Assembly (NCBI RefSeq): GCF_030056735.1
Contig: NZ_JASHKN010000007.1
Location: 1 to 64,000 of the forward strand
Reading direction: 5' to 3'
Length of the DNA stretch: 64,000 nucleotides
Source of the DNA: Rhodococcus sp. IEGM 1409
Lineage (GTDB): Bacteria > Actinomycetota > Actinomycetes > Mycobacteriales > Mycobacteriaceae
The notes under the pieces are model-generated. The model ran no database searches. It saw only the letters and a program-made list of their open reading frames with translations, and was not told the DNA's origin. Positions 8,581 through 17,232 of this stretch are shown here, piece by piece. Position 1 is the first letter of the stretch; every line of letters starts with the position of its first letter. The translations under genes and the position numbers were made by a program.

Positions 8581-10035
8581 TCACGTGAGCTGCGGGGCGG
8601 GTTCTTCCCGATCGCCGCCGGGAGCCTTCGAATCAGGCTTGTTCGGTTCGGGATTCTTCGCATTCAGTTCTGGATTTTTCGCATTCAGTTCTGGATTTTT
8701 CGAACCGATGAACTGGCACAGGTGGTACATCCCGATCACGACGATGGTGCCGAGCGCGATGCCGCTGAGTGAGAACGTGTCACTGAACTTCAGAGCCGTG
8801 TCGCCGATACCGATGATGAGGCCGGCCGCGATCGGCATGAGGTTGAGCGGATTCCCGAAGTCGACACCGTTCTCCTTCCAGATCTTGGCGCCGAGAAGGC
8901 CGATCATGCCGTAGAGCACCACGGTGATTCCGCCGAGAACGCCGCCGGGCGTCGCCGAGATGACGGCTCCGAACTTGGGGGAGAAGCCGAGCATCATGGC
9001 GACGATGCCGGCAACCGCATAGGCGGCGGTGGAGTACACCCGGGTCGCTGCCATGACACCGATGTTCTCGGCGTACGTCGTGGTGGGCGAACCACCGACG
9101 CTGCTGGCGATAGCGGTGGCGAACCCGTCGCCGGCGAGCGCACGTCCCATGTACGGGTCGAGATCGTCCCCGGTCATCTCGGCCACGGCCTTGACGTGGC
9201 CAGCGTTCTCCGCGATCAATGCGATGACACCCGGAAGGACCAGGATGATGAATGTCAGGCTGAAGGACGGGGCGTGGATGCCGACGATTCCGTTGGCTTC
9301 GTCCGAGAACGGGGGCAGCCCGAACCACGACGCCGAGTGCACCGAATCCCAGTTGACGCGGAAATGCTCGGTGATTTCACCGGTGCCGGCGTCGTACGAG
9401 GTGATCGTGCCCGAGACGCGGTCGAGGATCCAGGAGAGGGCGTAGCCGAAGATCAGCGCCAGGAAGATGGCGATGCGGGCCATGAAGCCGCGTAGCGCGA
9501 TACTCATGACGATCAGGGCCACCATGACGATCATGGCCACCCACTGGTCCTGCGGCCAGTACAGCCCCGCGACGACGGGTGCCAGGTTGAATCCGATCAG
9601 CATCACCACTGCGCCGGTCACCACTGGCGGAAGAACCTTGAAGACGACCCGGCCGCCGAGGAAGTGGATCGCGATACCGATGGCCGCCAGGACGAGTCCG
9701 GACACCAGGATCGCCCCGGTCACCTCTGCGGACGTTCCGCCTTGGGCACGAATGGCGGCGATACCACCGACAAAAGCCGCCGACGTTCCGAGGTAGCTGG
9801 GAATGCGTCCCTTGACCACCAACAGGAAGAAGAGGGTACAGAAACCCGACATCATCACGGCAAGTTGAGGATTGAGGCCCATGATGATCGGGAACACGAA
9901 CGTCGCTCCGAACATCGACACCACGTGCTGGCTGCCCAGCCCGATGGTTCTTCCCCAACTGAGCCGCTCGCCCGGCGCGACCACTTCACCCGGTCTGATG
10001 TTCTTTCCATCTCCGTGCAACGTCCAAATCGGCAT
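8581..10035 (-). CDS. NCS2-family uracil/xanthine permease
   Basis: A 484-residue membrane transporter with about 12-14 hydrophobic segments, family nucleobase:cation symporter 2. Recognisable motifs are GLGSQHVVSMFGATFVFPI (segment 1), the QH-type ligand region, and SSVGGSPTTTYAENIGV, the conserved signature of the family. The ATG at 10035 was chosen because AAAGG precedes it and the cytoplasmic N-terminus (MPIWTLHGDGKNI) fits the UraA branch. The position beside upp and barbiturase points to uracil. The C-terminal tail carries a tandem heptapeptide-like repeat, listed separately. It is convergent with the carboxyltransferase gene and preceded on its strand by the second PucR gene. Confidence 0.9.
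   Translation of the reverse strand: MPIWTLHGDGKNIRPGEVVAPGERLSWGRTIGLGSQHVVSMFGATFVFPIIMGLNPQLAVMMSGFCTLFFLLVVKGRIPSYLGTSAAFVGGIAAIRAQGGTSAEVTGAILVSGLVLAAIGIAIHFLGGRVVFKVLPPVVTGAVVMLIGFNLAPVVAGLYWPQDQWVAMIVMVALIVMSIALRGFMARIAIFLALIFGYALSWILDRVSGTITSYDAGTGEITEHFRVNWDSVHSASWFGLPPFSDEANGIVGIHAPSFSLTFIILVLPGVIALIAENAGHVKAVAEMTGDDLDPYMGRALAGDGFATAIASSVGGSPTTTYAENIGVMAATRVYSTAAYAVAGIVAMMLGFSPKFGAVISATPGGVLGGITVVLYGMIGLLGAKIWKENGVDFGNPLNLMPIAAGLIIGIGDTALKFSDTFSLSGIALGTIVVIGMYHLCQFIGSKNPELNAKNPELNAKNPEPNKPDSKAPGGDREEPAPQLT
8651..8702. repeat. 21-base tandem repeat in the permease C-terminal tail
   Basis: Two full copies of a 21-base unit (8651-8671 and 8672-8692, differing at one base) plus a partial third copy encode KNPELNA, KNPELNA and KNPEPNK in the cytoplasmic tail of the NCS2 permease. 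The unit length is a multiple of three, so copy number can change without breaking the frame. The tail lies outside the transport core. Confidence 0.85.
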
Positions 10036-10183
10036 GATGGGACCTTTCGTGCAGAGGAAGGTGTCCGAACGCTGAGTGTGCTCCAGCTCACAAAACACCG
10101 TGACTGGAGTGAAACGCTATTACAGCGCGGGGGTGTGGACGTGATGACAATCTGCCAGAACCCACCGACCCGGATTGGCAATA

Positions 10184-11827
10184 TTAGTGATTGATGCCGC
10201 GCATCGCGGTTATCTTCAGTGCTAGAGACAGATCCAGCCGGAGTTCGGGTTGTGCTGTGAAGGGTCCCAGCATTTTCTCCAGCTTAACGACCCTGTAACG
10301 CAGTGTGTTGTAATGGAAGTGGAGCTTGCGCGCCGTCTCGGCAATGTTGATGTTGGTCGCGAGCAAGACTTCCAATGTCTTGCGCATGTCCTGCGCTTCG
10401 GCAGTTTCCTCCGTCAGTTCCCGCAGCGTCTCGCGGGCGAACGTCTCCAGCTCGTTTTCGTCCTCGACCAAACTGAGCAGTCTGTACACGCCCAGATCGT
10501 CGAACTGAGTCACCGTCCACGGACCGGAAATCCGCCGGCCGACGGTCAGTGCGGTGCGCGCCTGGCTGTAGAGCGCAGGCACGGCTTCGATCGCAGCTGT
10601 CGGCCTGGACACCCCGACACTGAACGGCCTTCTCCCGCCGCCACCTTCACCACGAACGACCGTGACGAGGTCCCGCACCAATGCCATCGTGTCGGTGCCG
10701 ACACCCATCACGATCACCGTCTCGCCTGTCAGCGCGGTCACCGCCGCACCGGGATCACGGTGAGCGATCGCGCCGGAGAACGCCATCGCCTGACGATCGA
10801 CGACGGGCAGCCGAGCGGGCGCCGCGGAGGTCGGTTCGTCCACCGGGTCCGGTTCGATCGAGACGATCACCAGCGGGCGGTCGAAGTCCCACCCGAACGT
10901 CTTGGCGTGGGAGACAACGTGATCGTGGTCCCCGGCCCGGCCGAGGAGCAGGTCGTGAACGAAGTTGGCGCGATGGCGTTCCTCCACCGACGCCACGGCC
11001 TGTTCGCGGGTGATGACCAAGGCGCACACCGAAGCGGCACGCTCGACCAGGTACTGGTCGTAACTCGTCATCACGCGCTCACCGGTGAACAACGCGAGAC
11101 GCCCGTGGTCGATGTGATTGGCGGAAATCGCGGACACCGCGATGAATTGACCGTCGAACTCGTGCAGACCCAACCCGCCCTCGACAGTGTCGGTCCGCAG
11201 ACGACCGGTGGAATCGACGGCCGGGCAGGCTGACAGATGCTTGCGCTCCGCGGCATCCCCGGCGCGGCAGATCTCGCGGCCGTCCGAGGTGGTCACCAGA
11301 GCCGCGCCCTTCATCTCGCGCGCGATGACTTCGGTCAACTGCGGGAGTCCGCCGCCGCCCATCACGACGTCGACCAGTAGCCGCCGCAACCGCTCGGCCC
11401 CGAACATGGCGTCGATCTGCGCCGACTCCGTCTGATCACGGTCCCGCGCCGCGGGGTGATCGCATGCGCCGTGAAAAACCAAAAGCGGAAAGTCGGCGCC
11501 CTCGGCTGCGTCGACCAGTTCCGGTGCGAGAGTGTCCCCGTCGGCACTGAATTGGACGGCGAGCGCTGCAACTCCGCGCGTCGACAACCGTCCGACAAAT
11601 GCTTTGAAGGGTTCGGTGACCCGGGCGAGGGTTTCCGGGGTGGTGATCAGCAACTGCCCGCGTCGTAGCCACGGCCCGATGTCCGGAACCGCCATGAATC
11701 CCACCCGCGCAACCGTCGGATCCTCGCAGCCGCCGGCAACCTTTCGAACACCAGGAAGGAGTGGGGTTCGAAGAAGTTCGGAGAGAACAGCATTCACCTC
11801 GGATGCCGGTACGGCCGGGTTTGCCAC
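10184..11827 (-). CDS. PucR-family transcriptional regulator (second)
   Basis: A 547-residue PucR-type regulator. It has the N-terminal sensory domain (PGVRKVAGG, GQLLITTPETLA, GVAALAVQF), a central region, and the C-terminal helix-turn-helix at about residues 485-530 (NINIAETARKLHFHYNTLRYR). The start is a GTG at 11827 with GAGGTG about 7 bases upstream. It lies 148 bases before the NCS2 permease gene on the same strand and so is well placed to control uptake. It shares domain order with the PucR at 3780 but is clearly a different paralogue, so the island has two metabolite sensors. Confidence 0.9.
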   Translation of the reverse strand: MANPAVPASEVNAVLSELLRTPLLPGVRKVAGGCEDPTVARVGFMAVPDIGPWLRRGQLLITTPETLARVTEPFKAFVGRLSTRGVAALAVQFSADGDTLAPELVDAAEGADFPLLVFHGACDHPAARDRDQTESAQIDAMFGAERLRRLLVDVVMGGGGLPQLTEVIAREMKGAALVTTSDGREICRAGDAAERKHLSACPAVDSTGRLRTDTVEGGLGLHEFDGQFIAVSAISANHIDHGRLALFTGERVMTSYDQYLVERAASVCALVITREQAVASVEERHRANFVHDLLLGRAGDHDHVVSHAKTFGWDFDRPLVIVSIEPDPVDEPTSAAPARLPVVDRQAMAFSGAIAHRDPGAAVTALTGETVIVMGVGTDTMALVRDLVTVVRGEGGGGRRPFSVGVSRPTAAIEAVPALYSQARTALTVGRRISGPWTVTQFDDLGVYRLLSLVEDENELETFARETLRELTEETAEAQDMRKTLEVLLATNINIAETARKLHFHYNTLRYRVVKLEKMLGPFTAQPELRLDLSLALKITAMRGINH

Positions 11828-11929
11828 TTGGCAGGCACCTCGATTTCATTCGGATCACGGAAGATGGTTCACGAAAGAAACGATCCTATCCCCACCGAAC
11901 ACAAGATGTCCGAATTCAGCGCAGTCGAC

Positions 11930-13045
11930 TCAGGCCGTTCGATGCAGGGCGGTCGGATTCTCCTGAGGTGGCGGGTGGATCGGCCCCTGCAGATCCCGCA
12001 GTTCCAAACCGGAGGCATTGCGCAGGGTCTTGGTCATCTCGGCCAGGATCGACACTGCGGTCTCCTCCGGCGTCCTGGCGCCGAGATCCAACCCGATCGG
12101 CGAGTGCAGACGCCCCAACTCGGCGTCGGTGACGCCACGTTCCTTCAACAGCGCCACCCGACGCTCGTGCGTCGCACGACTTCCCATCGCGCCCACGTAA
12201 GCAGCGTCCGAACGCAGCGCGATCTCGAGCAACGGGATGTCGAACTTCTCGTCGTGAGTGAGCACGGCGAGGACGGTTCGGTTGTCGATCGGGGCGGTTT
12301 CGAGGAACTTGTGTGGCCACATCACGACCAGATCGTGGGCGTCGGGAAAGCGTGCACGTGTCGCGAAGACCGGCCGTGCGTCCACGACGGTCACTCGGTA
12401 ACCCGCAAAGGCGCCCAACGTACACATCGATGCCGCAAAGTCGATGGCCCCGAACACGTACATCCGCGGTAGTGGCGCGAAGATCTCGACCAACAGGTCG
12501 TGCTGTGAATCGATGAGAGTTCCCGCCGGTGAGACAAAAGCTACGGACTCACCGGTCTCCATCGTGCGCAGCAGGATGGAGACTTCTTCCTGCGTGGCAT
12601 CCAGATCCCCGCTGCGGCGTCCGTGCTCGACGACGAGGTGCCGCGCCGGCGCTCCCGGACGCACTTCGGTGACCACGACGACGGGCGTATCCGCCTCGAT
12701 CCGTTCACAGACCTGACCGAACTCGGCGAAACCTGCTCCGACGGCCTGGACAAACACTTCGATGGTTCCGCCGCAGGTCAGACCTACTCCGATGGCGTCG
12801 TCGTCGGAGACGCTGAAGACCTCGACGCGGCTGGTGCCGTCGGCGAGAACCTCCTGGGCGATCTCGTACAGGGCACTCTCGATGCACCCGCCCGAGACGC
12901 TTCCGACCACCTCACCGGAGCGCGAGACGGCCATCGAAGCACCGGGCATGCGTGGTGAGGATCGCCAGGTACGGACAACCGTCGCCAGTGCAAAATCCTC
13001 GCCGCGGGCGTGCCACTGCGCCAGCTGAGTGGAAATGTCGCGCAT
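11930..13045 (-). CDS. XdhC/CoxI-family molybdenum cofactor maturation protein
   Basis: A 371-residue XdhC-type protein. The N-terminal XdhC/CoxI domain shows SGGCIESALYE; the C-terminal Rossmann domain shows MYVFGAIDFAASMCTLGAFAG and later YVGAMGSRATHERR. Such proteins bind, sulfurate or insert molybdenum cofactor into xanthine dehydrogenase-type hydroxylases. The ATG at 13045 has GGGAGG 7 bases upstream; earlier in-frame starts at 13105 and 13066 are less likely. It precedes the second PucR gene on the same strand with a 102-base gap. No molybdenum hydroxylase is in the window. A uracil/thymine or xanthine dehydrogenase client would fit the setting, by inference. Confidence 0.88.
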   Translation of the reverse strand: MRDISTQLAQWHARGEDFALATVVRTWRSSPRMPGASMAVSRSGEVVGSVSGGCIESALYEIAQEVLADGTSRVEVFSVSDDDAIGVGLTCGGTIEVFVQAVGAGFAEFGQVCERIEADTPVVVVTEVRPGAPARHLVVEHGRRSGDLDATQEEVSILLRTMETGESVAFVSPAGTLIDSQHDLLVEIFAPLPRMYVFGAIDFAASMCTLGAFAGYRVTVVDARPVFATRARFPDAHDLVVMWPHKFLETAPIDNRTVLAVLTHDEKFDIPLLEIALRSDAAYVGAMGSRATHERRVALLKERGVTDAELGRLHSPIGLDLGARTPEETAVSILAEMTKTLRNASGLELRDLQGPIHPPPQENPTALHRTA

Positions 13046-13328
13046 CGCCTCGCCTCCCGCTTGCATTGCCGTCCGTAGAGAGTTCACGGTATCGGCCCAC
13101 CGCAATCCTTCCTGTCACACAATGCGCCTAAATCCGGGCCCTGCAGTTGTGCAATGTCGCCGTCGCATCACCTTGCGCTCTCGACCAGTGTTGTCACCGA
13201 GCCCAGCCGAAAGCAGGCCTGACCTTCATTCTTCCCCTCTCCGACGATCACTGCAGCGGTAACTCACGCAGATGGTGCCGACGGATCGAGTGGGCGACGT
13301 TGCACACCACAGAACCGAGGTTTCTCCG
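13046..13328. other. divergent intergenic region between xdhC-like and CaiB genes
   Basis: A 283-base stretch between two divergent genes. It should contain both promoters, but no clear -35/-10 pair, palindrome or RNA-like fold was recognised. No short coding sequence with a ribosome site was seen. Confidence 0.35.
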
Positions 13329-14516
13329 ATGGACCAATTACTCAGCGGTATCAAAGTTCTCGACCTCACCCGTGCTCTCGCGGGGCCTCTGTGCACGTCA
13401 CTACTCTCCGACTTCGGCGCCGACGTGGTCAAGGTCGAAACCCGTGGCTCCGGCGACAGTTCGCGTCAGTGGCCGCCGTTCGACGGCGATCAAAGCCTCT
13501 ACTTCGCTTCCGTGAACCGCGGCAAACGGTCGATCGCCATCGACATGCGCAGTGAACGCGGACGGAAACTGCTCCGCAGCCTCGCCCTCGACGCGGATGT
13601 GCTGGTCGAGAACTTCCGTCCGGGAGTGCTGGCCGACATGGGGCTCGATCCTGATTCGCTCGAGCAGGAGAATCCGGGGCTCGTCGTGATGAGCATCAGT
13701 GGTTTCGGCCCGGTGGGCCCGGATCAGTTCGCGCCCGGACTCGACCAGGTGGCCCAGGGGATGTCCGGGCTGATGTCGGTCACCGGCGCCGGGGAACAGA
13801 CCCCGATGCGGGTCGGTATCCCCATCATCGACACCGTCTCGGGCATCTACGCTGCGCTGGGAATCACAGCGGCACTGGCCTCGCGCGGACGCGACGGTCG
13901 TGGGCACCGCGTGCAGACCTCGTTGCTGGAATCCGCGATCTCGATCATGACCTTCCAGGCGCAGGACTACCTGAGCACCGGACGCGTTGCGACGCCGAAC
14001 GGCAATACGCACCCGACGATCACGCCGTACGGCGCTTTCGACACCGCGGACTTCCCGATCAACATCGCCACCGGCTCGGACAAGCACTGGATCGCGCTGT
14101 GCTCGGTTATCGGCGACCCCGACCTCGCCTTCCGTGCCGAATATGCCACCGGTAAGGAACGTTTGGCACACCGAGACCAACTGACGAAAGAACTCGAGGA
14201 CCTACTGACCACAAAAGGCGCGGCGCAGTGGATCGCCGAGATCCGCGGTGCCGGAATCCCCTGCGGCCCGATCCATTCGATCGATCAGGTGTTCTCCGAC
14301 CCGCAGGTCGAGGCATTGCAGATGGTCGAGCAGACACACAGTGCCGACGGGACGTCGATTCCCGTTGTCCGCGGGCCGTTCTGGGTGGACGGCAAGACTC
14401 TTCCCGTCAGGAATGCACCACCCATGACTCTCGGCGGTGACGCCGACGACGTACTCGCCGACTTCGGCCTGCGTCCGGAGGAGATCGAAGACCTTCGCGC
14501 GAATTCGGTGATCTGA
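13329..14516 (+). CDS. CaiB/BaiF-family (type III) CoA-transferase (second)
   Basis: A 395-residue type III CoA-transferase. Key segments are KVLDLTRALAGPLCTSLL, ADVVKVETRGSGD, LDQVAQGMSGLMSVTG, and the catalytic aspartate in GIPIIDTVSGIY. The ATG at 13329 follows a GAGG site; an in-frame start at 13272 adds unrelated sequence. It is divergent from the xdhC-like gene and 43 bases upstream of a TetR gene on the same strand, with the TetR operator in between. It may act with the enoyl-CoA hydratase-like protein two genes on. Donor and acceptor cannot be told from sequence. Confidence 0.87.
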   Translation: MDQLLSGIKVLDLTRALAGPLCTSLLSDFGADVVKVETRGSGDSSRQWPPFDGDQSLYFASVNRGKRSIAIDMRSERGRKLLRSLALDADVLVENFRPGVLADMGLDPDSLEQENPGLVVMSISGFGPVGPDQFAPGLDQVAQGMSGLMSVTGAGEQTPMRVGIPIIDTVSGIYAALGITAALASRGRDGRGHRVQTSLLESAISIMTFQAQDYLSTGRVATPNGNTHPTITPYGAFDTADFPINIATGSDKHWIALCSVIGDPDLAFRAEYATGKERLAHRDQLTKELEDLLTTKGAAQWIAEIRGAGIPCGPIHSIDQVFSDPQVEALQMVEQTHSADGTSIPVVRGPFWVDGKTLPVRNAPPMTLGGDADDVLADFGLRPEEIEDLRANSVI

Positions 14517-14524
14517 CCACACAC

Positions 14525-14552
14525 CAGTAACAGAGCAGACGCTCTGTTACTG
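14525..14552. promoter_or_regulatory. perfect palindrome, probable TetR operator
   Basis: Two 12-base arms (CAGTAACAGAGC and its exact complement) flank a 4-base AGAC centre, ending 7 bases before the ATG of the TetR gene. The size and symmetry are typical of a TetR dimer site, and the position would block the gene's own transcription. It begins 8 bases after the CaiB stop. Confidence 0.8.
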
Positions 14553-14559
14553 TGCGTTC

Positions 14560-15219
14560 ATGCCTCGGCCACGCGTTCACGACCTCGACACGCTGCTCGA
14601 CGCTGCCGAAAAACTTGCCGCCACTGCCGGGCCGAGTGCTGTCACCGTCCGGGCTGTCTCCGAATCCACCGGTGTGTCCAACGGAGCGATCTACCACGCA
14701 TTCGGCTCTCGCAGTGGACTGGTCGGTAGCGCGTGGCTGCGTGCCGCGCAGCGATTTCTCGCGCTTCAGCAATCGAGAGTGGACGGCGCACTCGCCGACC
14801 CGTCGCCAACTTCGGCGGTTTCCGCCGTCGTCGCAGCAGCCGAAGTTCCCGCTGTCTTCGCTCTCGACTACCCACAATCCGCGTTGCTGCTGCTGACGAT
14901 CCAGCGCGACGAACTGCTCGGCACCGACGTCCCTGCCGACATCACCGAGCAACTCACACAACTCGACCGGTCTCTGGTCGAGTTGTTCATCCGGTTGTCG
15001 ACCGCGCTCTGGGGCCGCAAAGACGGCCGAGCCGTCGAGGCAATCGAGGCCTGCGTTGTCGGCCTGCCTACCGGACTGCTCATTCACCCGGCCAAACGCG
15101 CCGACGGTTGGCGAGCCCCCGACGCAGCAGCACGCGCGCGGTTGGATGCCGCCGTTCGAGCGGTTCTACATCTTGACCCACCACTCCCCAAGTCCCGCAA
15201 CAGGAAAGGCCAATCATGA
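14560..15219 (+). CDS. TetR-family transcriptional repressor
   Basis: A 219-residue TetR-type regulator. The N-terminal helix-turn-helix is seen at about residues 25-50 (VRAVSESTGVSNGAIYHAFGSRSGL), followed by a divergent ligand-binding domain. The gene starts 7 bases after a perfect palindrome and its stop overlaps the start of the enoyl-CoA hydratase-like gene (ATGA at 15216-15219). Autorepression together with the downstream gene is therefore likely. An acyl-CoA or related ligand would fit the neighbours but is not shown. Confidence 0.88.
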   Translation: MPRPRVHDLDTLLDAAEKLAATAGPSAVTVRAVSESTGVSNGAIYHAFGSRSGLVGSAWLRAAQRFLALQQSRVDGALADPSPTSAVSAVVAAAEVPAVFALDYPQSALLLLTIQRDELLGTDVPADITEQLTQLDRSLVELFIRLSTALWGRKDGRAVEAIEACVVGLPTGLLIHPAKRADGWRAPDAAARARLDAAVRAVLHLDPPLPKSRNRKGQS

Positions 15220-15875
15220 CCGCAACTCTTCGCTTCGAAGACAAGATCGCCGTTCTCGATCTCGGCGAGGACGAAAATCGTTTCTCCCCGGATTGGCTCG
15301 ATTCCGTCGACAAGCTGCTCGACCAGGCTCTGAGCGAAGGCGTGCATGCCCTGGTCACCACGGCGACAGGCAAGTTCTACTCCAACGGACTCGACCTCGA
15401 CTGGCTGGGCGCGAACAGCGACAAGGCAAATTGGTATGTGCAGCAAGTGCAGTCGCTGTTCGCTCGAATACTGACGTTCCCCATGCCCACCGTCGCTGCG
15501 ATCAACGGCCACGCCTTCGGAGCGGGCGCAATGCTCGGTATCGCGCACGATTACCGCGTCATGCGCGATGATCGCGGCTACTACTGTTTCCCGGAGGTGG
15601 ACATCAACATCCCTTTCACCGAAGGAATGGCAGCTCTCATCCAGGCCAAACTCAGCCCGGCAGCGGCGATCGTCGCCATGACCACGGGTAGGCGATACGG
15701 CGGAAGTGACGCATTCGCAGCCGGTTTGGTGGACTTCACCGCACCCGTCGACGCCCTGACTACCAAGGCGATCGAATTGGTTGCACCGATCGGCCCGAAG
15801 AACCCGGGCACACTGGGTGCCATCAAGTCGACGATGTTCGCTTCAGTGGTCACTGCCCTGAGCACTGAGCAGTAG
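15216..15875 (+). CDS. enoyl-CoA hydratase/isomerase-family protein
   Basis: A 219-residue crotonase-family protein, at the short end of the family. The CoA-binding and oxyanion segments are present: GKFYSNGLDLDWLG and AINGHAFGAGAMLGIAHDYRVM. The usual catalytic glutamate position lies in YYCFPEVDINIPF, which resembles eukaryotic-type delta-isomerase (ECI) proteins rather than classic hydratases. It is translationally coupled to the TetR gene. The last 33 bases overlap the 3' end of a convergent P-loop kinase-like gene. The reaction is uncertain: isomerase or hydratase. Confidence 0.82.
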   Translation: MTATLRFEDKIAVLDLGEDENRFSPDWLDSVDKLLDQALSEGVHALVTTATGKFYSNGLDLDWLGANSDKANWYVQQVQSLFARILTFPMPTVAAINGHAFGAGAMLGIAHDYRVMRDDRGYYCFPEVDINIPFTEGMAALIQAKLSPAAAIVAMTTGRRYGGSDAFAAGLVDFTAPVDALTTKAIELVAPIGPKNPGTLGAIKSTMFASVVTALSTEQ

Positions 15876-16385
15876 CGCTGGACAGCGTTCCCGCAGAGCG
15901 GCTTCCAAGTCGTCGGCGACACTTTCAGGATCGCGCCCTTCGGTGCTGAGAACCACGTCGACCCCGCCGAGCGACGGCATCGAACCGGCCAGCAGTTGTG
16001 ACGCCTCCACCAATTCGTCCAACCCGGCCCAGCCCGCCGGTTCACGCTCGATGATTCTGGTGCGCAACGTATCCTGATCAGCCTCGAGGCGTGCCAGCAG
16101 GTGCCCCTCGGCGCCGGTCCCGGCCAGCAGGGCGCGCCCGTAGTCGTCGTCTTCGACGGTCGCTGTGAGGAACAGGAGTTCGTACCCCGCTTCCCGGTAC
16201 GACGCACACAGCATCCCGACGTGTGCGATTGCCCGTTCGGTCCCCAGCGGCGGGTAGCAGCACTCGAGTTCGTCCACCTCGATCATCGCGTTGCTCACGC
16301 CGGCCTCACCGAGTCGATCGTGAAGTGCGGTCAGCACGGAACTCTTCCCCGCGCCAGGCGGGCCTGTCAGTAGTAGTACGAACAC
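15843..16385 (-). CDS. P-loop NTPase, AAA_33/zeta-type kinase-like protein
   Basis: A 180-residue single-domain protein with a Walker A motif at residues 8-15 (GPPGAGKS) and a later lid region with Arg residues (RTRIIEREPAGW). It looks like the small-molecule or nucleotide kinases in the AAA_33 group. No partner antitoxin-like gene is adjacent. It converges on the enoyl-CoA hydratase-like gene with a 33-base overlap, leaving no room for a terminator. The substrate is unknown. Confidence 0.7.
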   Translation of the reverse strand: MFVLLLTGPPGAGKSSVLTALHDRLGEAGVSNAMIEVDELECCYPPLGTERAIAHVGMLCASYREAGYELLFLTATVEDDDYGRALLAGTGAEGHLLARLEADQDTLRTRIIEREPAGWAGLDELVEASQLLAGSMPSLGGVDVVLSTEGRDPESVADDLEAALRERCPALLLSAQGSDH

Positions 16386-16500
16386 GTCCTCAACTATTGC
16401 AGAGCCGTGAGCATGTCCAGAACCTTGTGCAGGCGCGGGGCGGCGAGAAGGCTGGAGAGGACAGCTTGACGAGTACTACAGCCCTGATCGGAGCACAGCG

Positions 16501-17232
16501 ATGACCACCACGATCACCGAAATCGCGCCGGACATCTATCGACTGTCGACGTTTGTGGCCGAAGCGAACCTCACGATGAACCAGTTTGTCGTCGACGGCG
16601 AGGAACCTCTGCTCTTCCACACCGGGCAGAGAGCGTTGTTCACCTCGGCTTCCGACGCACTCTCGACGTTGATCGACATCGACCGCCTGAAATGGATCAC
16701 GTTCGGTCACGTCGAGGCCGACGAGTGCGGATCCATGAACTCCTGGCTTGCGGCAGCCCCCGAAGCGCAAGTGGCCCACGGCGCGATGGGGTGCTTCGTT
16801 CAGGTCAACGACCTGGCCGATCGCGCGCCGCTTCCCTTGCAGGACGGCGATGTACTCGAAACCGGGAGCCGCCGAGTTCGCCACATCGACACCCCGCACG
16901 TCCCGCACGGTTGGGACGCGGGCCTGATGTTCGAGGAGACTACGTCCACGCTGTTCTGCGGAGATCTCTTCACCGCATTCGGGCACCACCCGGCGACCAC
17001 CGAGCACGAAATCGTCGGTCCCGCTTTGGAAGCCGAGGACTTGGGCCACGCCACCTGCCTCACCCCGGATCTCGAACCCACGATCCGTGCCCTGGCCGAC
17101 CTCGAGCCGCGGATTCTGGCCACCATGCACGCACCGACGTACTACGGCGACTGCGTCACCACGCTTCACGATCTCGCCGACTCGTACGCAGCACGTTTCG
17201 CAGCCGAAACCGAAAGATGGAAGTCAGACTAA
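16501..17232 (+). CDS. metallo-beta-lactamase-fold protein, flavodiiron (ODP)-like
   Basis: A 243-residue metallo-beta-lactamase-fold protein. Its first metal motif is HVEADE (about residues 70-75), close to the HxExDH motif of flavodiiron protein beta-lactamase domains but with Glu where the last His is expected. Other likely ligands are the His residues in HIDTPHVPHGWD, the Asp in LFCGDLFTAFGHH, and the His in ATMHAPTYYGD. There is no flavodoxin domain, so it is not a full flavodiiron enzyme. Its stop overlaps the convergent amidase by 9 bases. The role is unknown; a diiron oxygen- or thiol-related function is possible. Confidence 0.75.
   Translation: MTTTITEIAPDIYRLSTFVAEANLTMNQFVVDGEEPLLFHTGQRALFTSASDALSTLIDIDRLKWITFGHVEADECGSMNSWLAAAPEAQVAHGAMGCFVQVNDLADRAPLPLQDGDVLETGSRRVRHIDTPHVPHGWDAGLMFEETTSTLFCGDLFTAFGHHPATTEHEIVGPALEAEDLGHATCLTPDLEPTIRALADLEPRILATMHAPTYYGDCVTTLHDLADSYAARFAAETERWKSD

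Noticed and set aside
15843-16385. Zeta-type toxin of a toxin-antitoxin pair
   Set aside because: The fold class fits, but no small antitoxin-like gene is adjacent and the neighbours are metabolic.
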